Assembly: GCA_050303435.1 (NCBI GenBank)
Contig: JBNLBT010000005.1
Coordinates: 1-64,000, forward strand
Origin: JBNLBT01 sp050303435
GTDB lineage: Bacteria; Pseudomonadota; Gammaproteobacteria; Xanthomonadales; Marinicellaceae
DNA length: 64,000 nucleotides
Direction: 5' to 3'
Part shown: positions 1 to 8,300 of the stretch, piece after piece
Layout: the number at the start of each line of letters is the position of its first letter
Position numbering within the stretch: the stretch's first letter is position 1
Program-made: the position numbers and the translations under genes
The notes under the pieces: model-generated
Seen by the model: only the letters and a program-made list of their open reading frames with translations
What the model was told of the DNA's origin: nothing
Database searches by the model: none

Positions 1-557
1 AAGGTTTTGCCGGCGTTTTCGCCGCGCGCCACGCGGGTGTGCAGGCCGTTTCCCAGCAGAGCCAGGTGATAATTCAGCGCGCCGCTGGCCGCTGAAAATT
101 CAAGCAGAACTTCACCGTTTGCAACCGTCAGGGTCAGGCTGCCAGGGCGCGCGTCGCTGCGCGGCGGGGAAAAACTCACGGCGCGGAAAGGCTCCCGCCA
201 TTCCCGACCGTTGACCACAAACCCAGGGGTGTAAACGTTGTTGATGCCGCCGATGCTGCGATGCTGGCGCTGCCGCGCGCTGAATTGCGCCTCGGCGAAC
301 ACGTCGGGCCAGCCCAGATCGTCCCAATAGTCCACGTGCAGGCCCAGTGGGATGAATGCTTGCCACAGACCGGTGTCGGATTGCAGGGAGGACAGCCAGC
401 GGTCGGCCGGCGGACAGGAGGAACAGCCTTCGGAGGTGTACAGTTCGATCAGCGTGACCTGTTGCGGGCCGCTGGTGAATTGCTGTTGCGCCATGGCGGG
501 CTGACAGACAAAAACGGCCAGGCAAAACAACAGTTGAAACGGTGCGCGAATGTTCAT
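1..557 (-). CDS. DUF1223 thioredoxin-like secreted protein (C-terminus cut by window edge)
   Basis: The minus-strand frame is open from an ATG at 557 to the left window edge, giving about 185 residues. The product starts MNIRAPFQLLFCLAVFVC, a signal peptide that would be cleaved after PAMA. It then carries LIELYTSEGCSSCPPADR, the CxxC thioredoxin-like signature of the DUF1223 family, followed by LHVDYWDDLGWPD and an ENAGKT segment near the edge, both in family-typical places. DUF1223 proteins are exported and have no firmly established substrate; a thiol-disulfide role is inferred from the CxxC. The gene lies downstream of the Roadblock genes but is separated from them by a terminator, so it is probably transcribed separately. 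Confidence 0.85.
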   Translation of the reverse strand, partial: MNIRAPFQLLFCLAVFVCQPAMAQQQFTSGPQQVTLIELYTSEGCSSCPPADRWLSSLQSDTGLWQAFIPLGLHVDYWDDLGWPDVFAEAQFSARQRQHRSIGGINNVYTPGFVVNGREWREPFRAVSFSPPRSDARPGSLTLTVANGEVLLEFSAASGALNYHLALLGNGLHTRVARGENAGKT

Positions 558-619
558 GCGTTCAGCATGCCACACTCAGCGCAGAGAAATCTTCACAAAA
601 GAATCAAAAACAGAAAAAA

Positions 620-660
620 TTTCGCCCTTCAAAACGCAAGCGCTGAAGGGCGATTTTTTA
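620..660 (-). terminator. Rho-independent terminator after the Roadblock gene
   Basis: An 8-bp perfect stem, CGCCCTTC (623-630) with GAAGGGCG (645-652), is followed on the minus strand by an AAATTTTTTC tract. It sits 27 bases past the stop codon of the minus-strand Roadblock gene. A-rich and T-rich flanks on both sides would let it act in both directions. Confidence 0.85.
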
Positions 661-678
661 TTAACTTTGGAGTGAAAT

Positions 679-1038
679 TTACACTTCCAGCGCGCTTTCA
701 ATGTCCATGACCTTTCTTCTGGCCAGTGCCAGGTTGGCCTGTTCCTTGTTCAGCGCCAGATAGATGAACAGCCCTTTGTGTTTTGACAAGGGACGCAGCA
801 CGTGGTACTGGGTGGCAATGGTGAACAGGATGTCTTCCAGTTCATCTTTCAGGCCCAGTGATTTCATGGTTTTCAGCTTGGCTTTCACCACTTCTGAATT
901 GCCGGCCGCGGCCAGTTCCATGTCAATGCCACTGCCGGCTTCACCCAGCACCATGCCGGACGTATAGTCCACGATGGATGTGCCTTTGGCGCCGTCGATG
1001 CTCATCAGTGCTTCCAAACTTTCATTGATAGTTGCCAT
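679..1038 (-). CDS. Roadblock/LC7-domain protein (single domain)
   Basis: The product is 119 residues, essentially one Roadblock/LC7 (MglB-like) fold: an N-terminal helix (MATINESLEALMSIDG), two strands around TSIVDYTSGMVLGEAG, a central helix (NSEVVKAKLKTMKSLG) and a strand pair (EDILFTIATQYHVLRPL). Family members dimerise and act as activators or adaptors of small Ras-like GTPases. It is the last gene of the GTPase-Roadblock-Roadblock set on this strand, 272 bases after the preceding Roadblock gene; two perfect hairpins lie in that gap. Partnership with the GTPase at 1883-2404 is inferred from proximity and family. Confidence 0.8.
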   Translation of the reverse strand: MATINESLEALMSIDGAKGTSIVDYTSGMVLGEAGSGIDMELAAAGNSEVVKAKLKTMKSLGLKDELEDILFTIATQYHVLRPLSKHKGLFIYLALNKEQANLALARRKVMDIESALEV

Positions 1039-1161
1039 AATATTTTCTCGCTCTCAATTGTTGTTATTTTTCCCCCTGAAAAAATACCGTCCCGATCTTT
1101 TTCAGGATCGCAATCACTCTGACGAATGCAAAACGGTGTTTGCTCGCATATGGATTGCGCG

Positions 1162-1200
1162 CATGGACCATGAGTCCATGGTGGCACGGCCCTGTGCCAC
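1162..1200. repeat. Two tandem perfect inverted repeats between the Roadblock genes
   Basis: CATGGAC (1162-1168) pairs with GTCCATG (1174-1180). Directly after it, GTGGCAC (1181-1187) pairs with GTGCCAC (1194-1200). Neither hairpin has a T-tract. The second hairpin recurs with the same stem and an almost identical loop at 59863-59882, between glnA and eno, so this looks like a dispersed intergenic element rather than a gene-specific site. Confidence 0.7.
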
Positions 1201-1310
1201 GCCGTCGACCTGTTGAATGCCTGGCGAAGTCTGTGTTCTGGTCAAAAACTTGATGAAAAAAATTTTCTCCACCATTCGCTTCAATTCAGGCACCTTCCAG
1301 AGTCGACTGA

Positions 1311-1886
1311 TTATTCTTCTTCGTCTGACCGATTGTTTTCCTTAAGCTGTACGGCCAGCTGGTTGGCAAAATAGCGGGCGTGCCCGAGATTTTGCTTGGG
1401 TCCTGTGACCAGACACAGGACGCACGGTTTGCTCTCATACGCGGTGCTGATCAGAAACATGTTGCCGCCATCGGTTTCAATGTTGGTTCTGACCAGAGGC
1501 GCGCCGATCAGGCGTTTGGCGGCCACTTTACTGAGCGCGCTCAGCGAGCTGCTCAAGGCGGAAATCTTTTCTTTGTCGACGTTGTATTCGGTGTACACCT
1601 TGGTGTAAATCGGCAGCCCGTCGGCCGAGGTCACCGACATCATCTTCAGATCGGTGAATTTGTGTTCCAGTTCTTGAAACAGCGCCTTGATTTCGGCCTT
1701 GACGTTGTCGTCGCTGTCATCGGCGGGCGCGGCTGGGGCGGGCGCCGACTCAGCGTGTTCGCTGCGGCTTGGCTGCGGCAACGGCGCCTGGCCAGTGGCC
1801 GATTGCGGCGCGTCGGTCCGGCTTTGCTGTGGCAACGGCGTGGTGCCTTGCGCGTCTTGTTCGTTGTTGTGCTCCAAAATATTCAC
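1311..1886 (-). CDS. Roadblock/LC7-domain protein with Pro/Ala/Ser-rich N-terminal arm
   Basis: The product is 191 residues. Residues 1 to about 60 are low-complexity and rich in Pro, Ala, Gln and Ser, hence probably disordered. The rest is a Roadblock/LC7 domain, visible in FTDLKMMSVTSADGLPIYTK, a central helix (EKISALSSSLSALSKVAAKR) and a closing strand (KPCVLCLVTGP). Its ATG overlaps the stop codon of the GTPase gene by four bases (ATGA, 1883-1886), so the two are translationally coupled. The likely role is a GTPase-activating or scaffold subunit for that GTPase; this follows from family and coupling and is not shown directly. Confidence 0.82.
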   Translation of the reverse strand: MNILEHNNEQDAQGTTPLPQQSRTDAPQSATGQAPLPQPSRSEHAESAPAPAAPADDSDDNVKAEIKALFQELEHKFTDLKMMSVTSADGLPIYTKVYTEYNVDKEKISALSSSLSALSKVAAKRLIGAPLVRTNIETDGGNMFLISTAYESKPCVLCLVTGPKQNLGHARYFANQLAVQLKENNRSDEEE

Positions 1887-2404
1887 TCCAAAATAATCAA
1901 AGACCTCAATAAGTCCAATCCTTGCTGCGCATCGCCTTCAGCGAGTCGATGCACCGGCAGTGCCAGCTTCATGGTTTGCTGCATGTCGTCCAATGCGTCC
2001 TGAAAAGCGGCATCGATCGATCCGTTGCAGTGCGTCACGGCGATGGCGCAGGCCATGGACTCCGGGGCGTCTCCATGTAAACCAAAATGCTGCAAAAACT
2101 CGCCCAAATCCTGCAAAGACTGGGTGTCGTTGTGCTTCACCATGGCCACCAGGGCGGTCAAGCCGTCGCCGACGTAGTCCCATAAAAAGGAAAAGCGTTT
2201 CTGTCCGGGCACGCCATACAATGCCAGCGTGAGGTGTTCATTCAGTTGCACCTGGCCATAGTCGATGGCCACCGTGGTGTTGGGCTTGCCTATGTCCTCG
2301 GTGGAAGCCACATCGGTGTTCAACGGCTCAATTGCGCTGAGCGAGTTGATCAAGGTTGTTTTGCCGCAGCCGGTGCTGCCCACAAAAGCCACTTTCTTAA
2401 ACAT
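1883..2404 (-). CDS. Small Ras-like GTPase (MglA/COG2229-like)
   Basis: The product is 173 residues, the size of a lone G domain. The P-loop GSTGCGKTT is near residue 9. The switch II/G3 region is VPGQKRFSFLWDYV, matching the xPGQ(K/E)RF(x)FxW pattern of bacterial COG2229/MglA-like GTPases. The G4 position, normally NKxD, reads AVTHCNGS, so the canonical guanine-specificity motif is missing or strongly altered. There are no membrane segments. The gene heads a GTPase-Roadblock-Roadblock set and is divergent from the large BNR protein gene. In such systems the GTPase is a spatial or signalling switch; its target here is unknown. Confidence 0.85.
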   Translation of the reverse strand: MFKKVAFVGSTGCGKTTLINSLSAIEPLNTDVASTEDIGKPNTTVAIDYGQVQLNEHLTLALYGVPGQKRFSFLWDYVGDGLTALVAMVKHNDTQSLQDLGEFLQHFGLHGDAPESMACAIAVTHCNGSIDAAFQDALDDMQQTMKLALPVHRLAEGDAQQGLDLLRSLIILE

Positions 2405-2661
2405 GCCTTTAGCCTTTCATGACGCGGGTCGGTGTCGGAGATGATCCATGCGCTTTTATTTATTCCGGTGCACCTAACGTTCGCACAAGTGCACCGACTC
2501 TTTGAATACATGATATGAAAGCCATTATTGAAAAACAAGCGATTTCAATATTTTGTAACACTTTCTGACATTTGTGTGCGAAGTTTCAGGGCAAATTCTC
2601 CCAGCCGACAAAAGCGCTCAGCCGCCTCATGTGTCAGAAGTCACGGTGTGCGCCGGACACC

Positions 2662-2689
2662 TGTACATTGCCTGCATTTCTGCTATGAT
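2662..2689 (+). promoter_or_regulatory. Extended -10 promoter for the BNR-protein gene
   Basis: TGTACA (2662-2667), a 16-base spacer, then TATGAT (2684-2689) preceded by TGC, an extended -10. Transcription would start near 2696, about 50 bases before the ATG at 2747. The rest of the 342-base divergent gap (2405-2746) contains no ORF that I can support. Confidence 0.55.
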
Positions 2690-2746
2690 CATCGGGTTTC
2701 CGGCTCGCCGGTGTTCCCATCAACAAGCAAACAGTAGGTGCCCAAG

Positions 2747-5700
2747 ATGATCAAGTCAATTCATTACCTGTTGCTGGCGGCCTGTGCGCTCGCCGGCCTG
2801 CACCCGGTCGCAGCCCTGGCGGCCAAAGACAACGAAAAACCCCATCCACTGGCCGGCATGCCGTTGCGCAACATCGGCCCCGCGCTGATCTCCGGACGGG
2901 TGTCTCATTTTGTATTCAATCCGCGCAAGAAACACGAATTTTATGTCGCCACAGCCTCGGGTGGCATCTGGAAAACCAGCAACAACACCCTGACCTGGGA
3001 CCCGGTGTTTGATCACGAAGGGTCCTATTCAGTCGGCACCATGGCCATGGACCCGAACAACCCGCTGATCCTGTGGGTCGGCAGCGGCGAGAACAACTCG
3101 CAGCGTTCGGTCGCATTCGGCGACGGCGTGTACAAATCCGTGGACGGCGGCAAAACCTGGAAAAACGTGGGCTTGAAAGAGTCCGGCCACATCGCGCAGA
3201 TCTGGATCAACCCGAGCGATTCGGATCACGTCAGAATCTCGGCGCAAGGCCCCTTGTGGAACGGCGGCGGCGATCGCGGTCTGTACGAAACCCGCGACGG
3301 CGGGGGCTCATGGGAGCGCCTGCTGGCGGTCGATGAATACACCGGTGCCAATGAATTCGTGGTTGACCCGCGCAACCCCGACCACATTGTGGCCAGCACC
3401 TACCAGCGACACCGCCACGTGTGGGTGTTGATCAACGGTGGCCCCGGCAGCGGTCTGCACAAATCCACCGACGGCGGCAAAACCTGGCGCGAGTTGAAAT
3501 CCGGTCTGCCCAAGGAGCAGATGGGCCGCATCGGCCTGGCCGGCGCGCCTTCGGCACCGGACACGATGTACGCCATTATTGAAGCCAACGACAAGGAAAA
3601 AGGCGTGTACCGCTCCACCGACTTCGGTGAAAGCTGGCACAAGCAATCCGGCTACATGACCTCCTCGCCGCAGTACTACAACGAGATTGTGGTCGACCCG
3701 CACAACCCGGATCGGGTGTATTCCATGAGCACGTTCACCAACGTCTCCGAAGACGGCGGCAAGTCCTTCTCGCCGCTGTCAGTGAAATTCCGCCACGTCG
3801 ACGACCACGCGCTGTGGATTGATCCGGACGACACCGACCATTTATACATCGGTGGCGACGGCGGTGTGTATGAAACCTGGGATCGCGGCCAAACCTGGCG
3901 GCACGTGCGCAATCTGCCGATTGCCCAGTTCTACCGCATCCAGCCGGACAACGACACGCCATTTTACAACGTCTGCGGCGGCACCCAGGACAACAATTCA
4001 CTGTGCGCTCCGACCCGCACCACCACGGTGCATGGCATCACCAACACCGACTGGCGCATCATCCTCGGCGGCGACGGCTATGAGCCGCAGATTGATCCCA
4101 CCAATCCCAACATCATCTACACGCAATACCAATACGGCGGCCTGGCGCGCTTTGACAAGCGCACCGGCGAACGCGTGTACATCACCCCGCACCCGGGCGC
4201 CGACGAATTGCAGTACAAATGGAACTGGAATACGCCGCTGTTGATCTCGCCGCACAACCCCCGGCGTTTGTATTATGGCGCCGAGAAACTGTTTGTTTCC
4301 GATGACCGCGGCGATTCCTGGCGCGTCATCAGCCCCGATTTGACCCGTCAGGTGGACCGCAATACACTCAAGGTCATGGGCCGTGTGTGGAGCGTGGACA
4401 GCATCGCCAAGAACGACTCAACCTCGATGTACGGCAGCCTGATCGGCATCAGCGAGAGCCCGCTGACGCCCGGCCTGATCGCGGTGGGCAGCGACGACGG
4501 CGTGATCAGCGTGACCGAGGACGGCGGTGAAAACTGGCGCAGCGTGGAAAAATTCGCCAAAGTGCCGAAGCACGCCTACATCAGCGATGTGCAGACGTCT
4601 CTGCACGACGCCGACCGCATCTACGCCACCATCGACAACCACAAACGCGGCGATTTCAAACCGTACGTGCTGGTGTCCAACGACCGCGGCCGCAGCTGGC
4701 AGTCGATCAGCGGCAACCTGCCGGAGCGCGGCTCGGCGCACACCCTTGTGGAAGACCACCTGAACCCCGACTTGTTGTTTGTGGGCACCGAATTCGGCGT
4801 GTTTTTCACCCAGAACCGCGGCAAGGACTGGACTGAACTGAGCGCATTGCCAACCATCGCGGTGCGTGATCTGGAAATTCAGCGTCGTGAAAACGACCTC
4901 GTCATCGGCACCTTTGGCCGCGGCGTGTACATTTTGGATGACTACAGCGCCCTGCGCACGCCCCGCAGCGACCTGGACAACGCCGCCACGCTGTTTCCGA
5001 CCCGCGACAGCTGGTTGTACATCGAAGGCGATTTATACGACGACCGCGAAAAAGGCTCCTCCGGCAGCGCGTTTTTCACCGCCTCGAATCCGCCCTACGG
5101 CGTGGTGTTCTCCTATCACCTGAAAGACGCCTACAAATCCGCCAAAGACACCCGGCGCGCGGCTGAAAGCAAGATTGAGAAAGACGGCGGCGACACGCCC
5201 TATCCCGATTGGGACACGCTGCGCGCCGAAGACCGCGAGGACGACCCGGCCCTGTGGCTGGTGGTGCGCAATGCGCAGGGCGAAGTGATCAAACGCGTGC
5301 CGGCCAGCAACCGCGCCGGTTACCAACGCGTCAACTGGGACATGCGCCTGTCGCCGCCGGACGCGGTGAGCCTGAATCAGCCGGGCTTTGTGCCGTATTG
5401 GGTCACGCCGCCGATGGGGCCGCTGGCCACGCCGGGCGAATACTCGGTTGAACTGGTGCTGCGACAAAATCAGCAACTGACCACCCTGGCTGAAGCGCAA
5501 AATTTCACCCTCAAGTCGCTCGACAACAGCCCGGAAATCAGCCGCAATCCAGCCGCGGTTCAGGCCTTCCAGAAACGCGCCGCGGAACTGCAACGCACGC
5601 TGGAAGGTGCGCGCGGCAAAATCTCTGAACTGGACGAGCGCATCAAGCACCTGAAGAAAGCCCTGGAACTGACCCCGGCGTCGGACGAGCCGATGCAACA

Positions 5701-6022
5701 GCAATTGCATGGCCTGGAAACACGTTTGCAGGATCTGCGCGTGCACATGTACGGTGACCGCAGCGTGGCCTCACGCAATGAACCGGTGAAATGGTCGATC
5801 AGCAACCGCGTGTTCAACGTCTACGGCGGCATCATCGAGTCGCAGTCGGACGTCGGCGGCAATTACCGCGCCTCAGCGGACATCGCCGAAGCACAACTGC
5901 GCCAGGCGCTGTCTGACCTGCAAGCCATCGACACCGATCTGCTGCAGTTTGAACAGCGCGTCGAGGCCATCGGTGCGCCGTGGACGCCGGGCCGCATGCC
6001 GGCGCTCAAAGGCACGCAATAA
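2747..6022 (+). CDS. Secreted BNR/VPS10-type beta-propeller protein
   Basis: The product is 1091 residues with an N-terminal signal peptide (MIKSIHYLLLAACALAG, cut near ALAA). It contains many BNR/Asp-box units of the SxDxGxTW type, for example KSVDGGKTWKN, KSTDGGKTWREL, RSTDFGESWHK and VSDDRGDSW, so residues 35 to about 750 form the large propellers of the VPS10/sortilin-like glycosyl-hydrolase-like family (COG4447). A C-terminal region has a predicted coiled coil (about residues 920-995). I chose ATG 2747 over GTG 2738 because AGGTG lies six bases before it. Family members are often annotated as glycosyl hydrolases without biochemical proof; protein or carbohydrate binding in the periplasm or outside the cell is equally possible. 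Confidence 0.85.
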   Translation: MIKSIHYLLLAACALAGLHPVAALAAKDNEKPHPLAGMPLRNIGPALISGRVSHFVFNPRKKHEFYVATASGGIWKTSNNTLTWDPVFDHEGSYSVGTMAMDPNNPLILWVGSGENNSQRSVAFGDGVYKSVDGGKTWKNVGLKESGHIAQIWINPSDSDHVRISAQGPLWNGGGDRGLYETRDGGGSWERLLAVDEYTGANEFVVDPRNPDHIVASTYQRHRHVWVLINGGPGSGLHKSTDGGKTWRELKSGLPKEQMGRIGLAGAPSAPDTMYAIIEANDKEKGVYRSTDFGESWHKQSGYMTSSPQYYNEIVVDPHNPDRVYSMSTFTNVSEDGGKSFSPLSVKFRHVDDHALWIDPDDTDHLYIGGDGGVYETWDRGQTWRHVRNLPIAQFYRIQPDNDTPFYNVCGGTQDNNSLCAPTRTTTVHGITNTDWRIILGGDGYEPQIDPTNPNIIYTQYQYGGLARFDKRTGERVYITPHPGADELQYKWNWNTPLLISPHNPRRLYYGAEKLFVSDDRGDSWRVISPDLTRQVDRNTLKVMGRVWSVDSIAKNDSTSMYGSLIGISESPLTPGLIAVGSDDGVISVTEDGGENWRSVEKFAKVPKHAYISDVQTSLHDADRIYATIDNHKRGDFKPYVLVSNDRGRSWQSISGNLPERGSAHTLVEDHLNPDLLFVGTEFGVFFTQNRGKDWTELSALPTIAVRDLEIQRRENDLVIGTFGRGVYILDDYSALRTPRSDLDNAATLFPTRDSWLYIEGDLYDDREKGSSGSAFFTASNPPYGVVFSYHLKDAYKSAKDTRRAAESKIEKDGGDTPYPDWDTLRAEDREDDPALWLVVRNAQGEVIKRVPASNRAGYQRVNWDMRLSPPDAVSLNQPGFVPYWVTPPMGPLATPGEYSVELVLRQNQQLTTLAEAQNFTLKSLDNSPEISRNPAAVQAFQKRAAELQRTLEGARGKISELDERIKHLKKALELTPASDEPMQQQLHGLETRLQDLRVHMYGDRSVASRNEPVKWSISNRVFNVYGGIIESQSDVGGNYRASADIAEAQLRQALSDLQAIDTDLLQFEQRVEAIGAPWTPGRMPALKGTQ

Positions 6023-6041
6023 GGCCGCACTCGGCCAGAAA

Positions 6042-6086
6042 TAAAAAAACCGCCCGGCATGCCTTCCATGCCGGGCGGTTTTTTTA
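6042..6086. terminator. Bidirectional terminator between convergent genes
   Basis: A 12-bp perfect stem, CCGCCCGGCATG (6050-6061) with CATGCCGGGCGG (6067-6078), is flanked by A7 on the left and T7 on the right. It serves both the BNR gene (+) and the subtilase gene (-). Confidence 0.92.
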
Positions 6087-6092
6087 TTGGCA

Positions 6093-7676
6093 TCACTGAA
6101 AGTCGATTTCTTCCATGTTGGGCATCGGTCCGATCGGGCGGTTCAGCTCGCCGGTTTGCGCCTGCCCCGAATCCAGTAACAGGGTTTTGACTTCCGCCGG
6201 CGTCAACGGCGCGCCCTGCGCGGCCAGTGCCTGGCCCTGCACACTGGCGGCGCAGGCCCCAATGATTGGCGCGGCCGATGAGGTGCCACCAAAATTGGGC
6301 CCGTACAGGCGGTCATCCCCGGCATTGAAAATCGGAATCTCACCGACCCGGAGAAACTGCAACGCCGCCACCGATTCACCCCAGGCGTGCAGGTCAACCC
6401 GCGCACCGGAATTGCTGTAACAGGTTGGCGTGCGCGAATCATGCAAGCTGGCACCGGCCCAGATTGAGCCGGAATCGTTGGCTGGATCGCTGTACATGCC
6501 CATCAAAACCGCATCATCCAGATCCACACAGCCGTTGCCGGCCGATTGCACCACGGTGATGCCCGACAGCGTGGCCGAATGCACCACGTCAAACTCATCC
6601 GGGTAAAATTCCAGTGGCATCATGTTGGCCTGGGTCGGATTGCACGGGCAGGCAAAGCCCAGGGCATTGACTTTGCGACCGATCACATTGACCATCACAT
6701 CGCCGCTGTTGAGCTGGTTGACCGCGTTCAGCATGTTGTCGGCGTTGGACTCGCCGTTGCCCAGCGAACCGGCGCGCTGAAAGCCGAATTGCGCGTCGTA
6801 CACCCCGCCTTTCAGTCCAATGCCGTTGTGTTTGGCACCGACAATGCCCAACACCGCAGTGCCGTGGTGTTCATCCACTGGATTCTTCGCGCTGCTGTAA
6901 AACAGATTGGGCAAATCCTCGTGTGTGGCGCGGTAGTTGTTGTCGTACACCATCACCTTCACGCCGGCGCCGGTGCCACCGGGGTGCTGCCAGGCCTTGA
7001 ACTGGCCCACGCCGATCGGCGCGTCCTTAAAATAATCCTGATGATTGACCAGCAACGGCGTGGCGCCAGGATTGACAAAGTCATCGAACGGCGGGTCCAG
7101 ATCCAGCACCACAAAGTCCATCGGCTTGATGTACGCCACTTCAATCACCCGCAATTGATTCAGCCACTGCACCGCGTCACGCAATGCCACGCCGCGCGCC
7201 GGCTCAATCGGCACATGCGCATAGGCATTGAGATCCGCCGGCCACACACCGCTTTGACTGTGAATTCTTTGCCGGCGTTGATCCAGTTCTTCCGGTTTGG
7301 CACTGAACAGGGGCTTGATGACCAAGCCACGCGCAGCCAGCCAGCGATTCAGTCGGTCAATTTCTGCGCGCGTGGTCGCATTCATTCGACCGGCCACCTG
7401 GGCCCGTCCATGCTGCGCCCGCAGCGCGCTGCCTTCGACAAATTTGATCACCAGCCGATGGTGCATTTGTGTGCTTTCGGCCAGGCGGTTGGCCAGCGCC
7501 TTGGGCATCGGCGGCTGACGCCATTCACTGGACTGTGCCTGCGCGGGCAAACCACTCAGGCACAGCAGCCATGCGCACACAAGGCCGGTGACCCTGCCCC
7601 GCATTGAAAGGCCGCTTGCCGCTTGACGTGCATCGCGTTGCATGGGTGCAGGGTGTTTTTTATTGTTTATTTGCAT
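6093..7676 (-). CDS. Secreted S8 (subtilisin-like) serine peptidase
   Basis: The product is 527 residues when started at ATG 7676, which is preceded by AGAGGA and followed by a long, slightly unusual signal sequence (basic stretch, then GLVCAWLLCLSGLPAQAQ). The catalytic triad is visible: Asp in VKVMVYDNNYRATHEDLPN, His in DEHHGTAVLGIVGAKHNG, and Ser in FGGTSSAAPIIGACAA. The segment of about 150 residues before the catalytic domain (RLVIKFVEGSALR onward) looks like an inhibitor_I9-type propeptide. An upstream in-frame extension to 7889 exists but lacks a ribosome site and a signal sequence. Probably an exported protease with broad specificity. Confidence 0.9.
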   Translation of the reverse strand: MQINNKKHPAPMQRDARQAASGLSMRGRVTGLVCAWLLCLSGLPAQAQSSEWRQPPMPKALANRLAESTQMHHRLVIKFVEGSALRAQHGRAQVAGRMNATTRAEIDRLNRWLAARGLVIKPLFSAKPEELDQRRQRIHSQSGVWPADLNAYAHVPIEPARGVALRDAVQWLNQLRVIEVAYIKPMDFVVLDLDPPFDDFVNPGATPLLVNHQDYFKDAPIGVGQFKAWQHPGGTGAGVKVMVYDNNYRATHEDLPNLFYSSAKNPVDEHHGTAVLGIVGAKHNGIGLKGGVYDAQFGFQRAGSLGNGESNADNMLNAVNQLNSGDVMVNVIGRKVNALGFACPCNPTQANMMPLEFYPDEFDVVHSATLSGITVVQSAGNGCVDLDDAVLMGMYSDPANDSGSIWAGASLHDSRTPTCYSNSGARVDLHAWGESVAALQFLRVGEIPIFNAGDDRLYGPNFGGTSSAAPIIGACAASVQGQALAAQGAPLTPAEVKTLLLDSGQAQTGELNRPIGPMPNMEEIDFQ

Positions 7677-7883
7677 GTTGCATTCCTCTGTTGATTCTGT
7701 ACACCTATCGATGTCTGCAGCAAAACACCGTGCATTTTTTTCCTTTGCCTGCGACCGACCGGGGCCAACCCATGAACCAACGCCGCCACGTGCGGTCAGA
7801 ATTTTTAAGGCCGCCGGCGAACAGAGGCCACTCAATGCGACCGCAAACCGCTGCGCTTGCAGCACCAGCCAAGGAGAATCAAA

Positions 7884-8279
7884 ATGCACAGACAGAGCAG
7901 AGAACTCGAGCCAAGCGAAGGCGTGAACATCACACCCATGCTGGATGTGGTTTTTATTTTGTTGATCTTTTTTATCGTCACCACCAGCTTCGTGCGCGAA
8001 ACCGGGGTGTCATTGCAACGCGGCCACGGATCAAACCAGCCCACAAATCCGGGCACCAGCGCGGTGATTCGGCTGGATTCGCAGCAGGGGTATACGCTGA
8101 ATGGTCAATCCGTCACAGTGGAAGGGCTGAATGCGCGGCTGCAACAGCTCAAGGCCAGCCGACCGGATCTGCAGGTCGACATCTTCGCCACCGGCGATGT
8201 GCTCACCGGCGATCTGGTGGCGGTGATTGATCAGGTCAATCGCAGCGGCATCCGCGATTACCGCGTCGCCAGTCAATAG
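7884..8279 (+). CDS. ExbD/TolR-family biopolymer transport protein (orphan)
   Basis: The product is 131 residues. It shows the ExbD/TolR signature: a short cytoplasmic stretch, then NITPMLDVVFILLIFFIVTT, the single membrane helix with the conserved Asp that forms the proton path, then a periplasmic domain (residues 45-131). ATG 7884 has AAGGAGA eight bases upstream, better than the in-frame ATG at 7857. No ExbB/TolQ, TonB or TolA lies nearby, so the stator partner must be encoded elsewhere. It is divergent from the subtilase gene. Confidence 0.88.
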   Translation: MHRQSRELEPSEGVNITPMLDVVFILLIFFIVTTSFVRETGVSLQRGHGSNQPTNPGTSAVIRLDSQQGYTLNGQSVTVEGLNARLQQLKASRPDLQVDIFATGDVLTGDLVAVIDQVNRSGIRDYRVASQ

Positions 8280-8280
8280 C

Positions 8281-8298
8281 CGCGCCTGCGCAGGCGCG
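8281..8298. repeat. Perfect GC-rich palindrome between convergent genes
   Basis: CGCGCCTGCGCAGGCGCG reads identically on both strands and fills the 21-base gap between the exbD-like and DUF3147 stop codons. With no T-tract it is at best a weak terminator, though it could block read-through or protect 3' ends. Confidence 0.5.
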
Positions 8299-8300
8299 CA

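Noticed and set aside
6546..7607. 353-codon plus-strand frame opposite the subtilase gene
   Set aside because: No domain; the minus strand has the full catalytic triad.
7604..8230. 208-codon frame overlapping the ExbD-like gene
   Set aside because: Basic, low-complexity translation; the other frame encodes a clear ExbD/TolR protein with a ribosome site.
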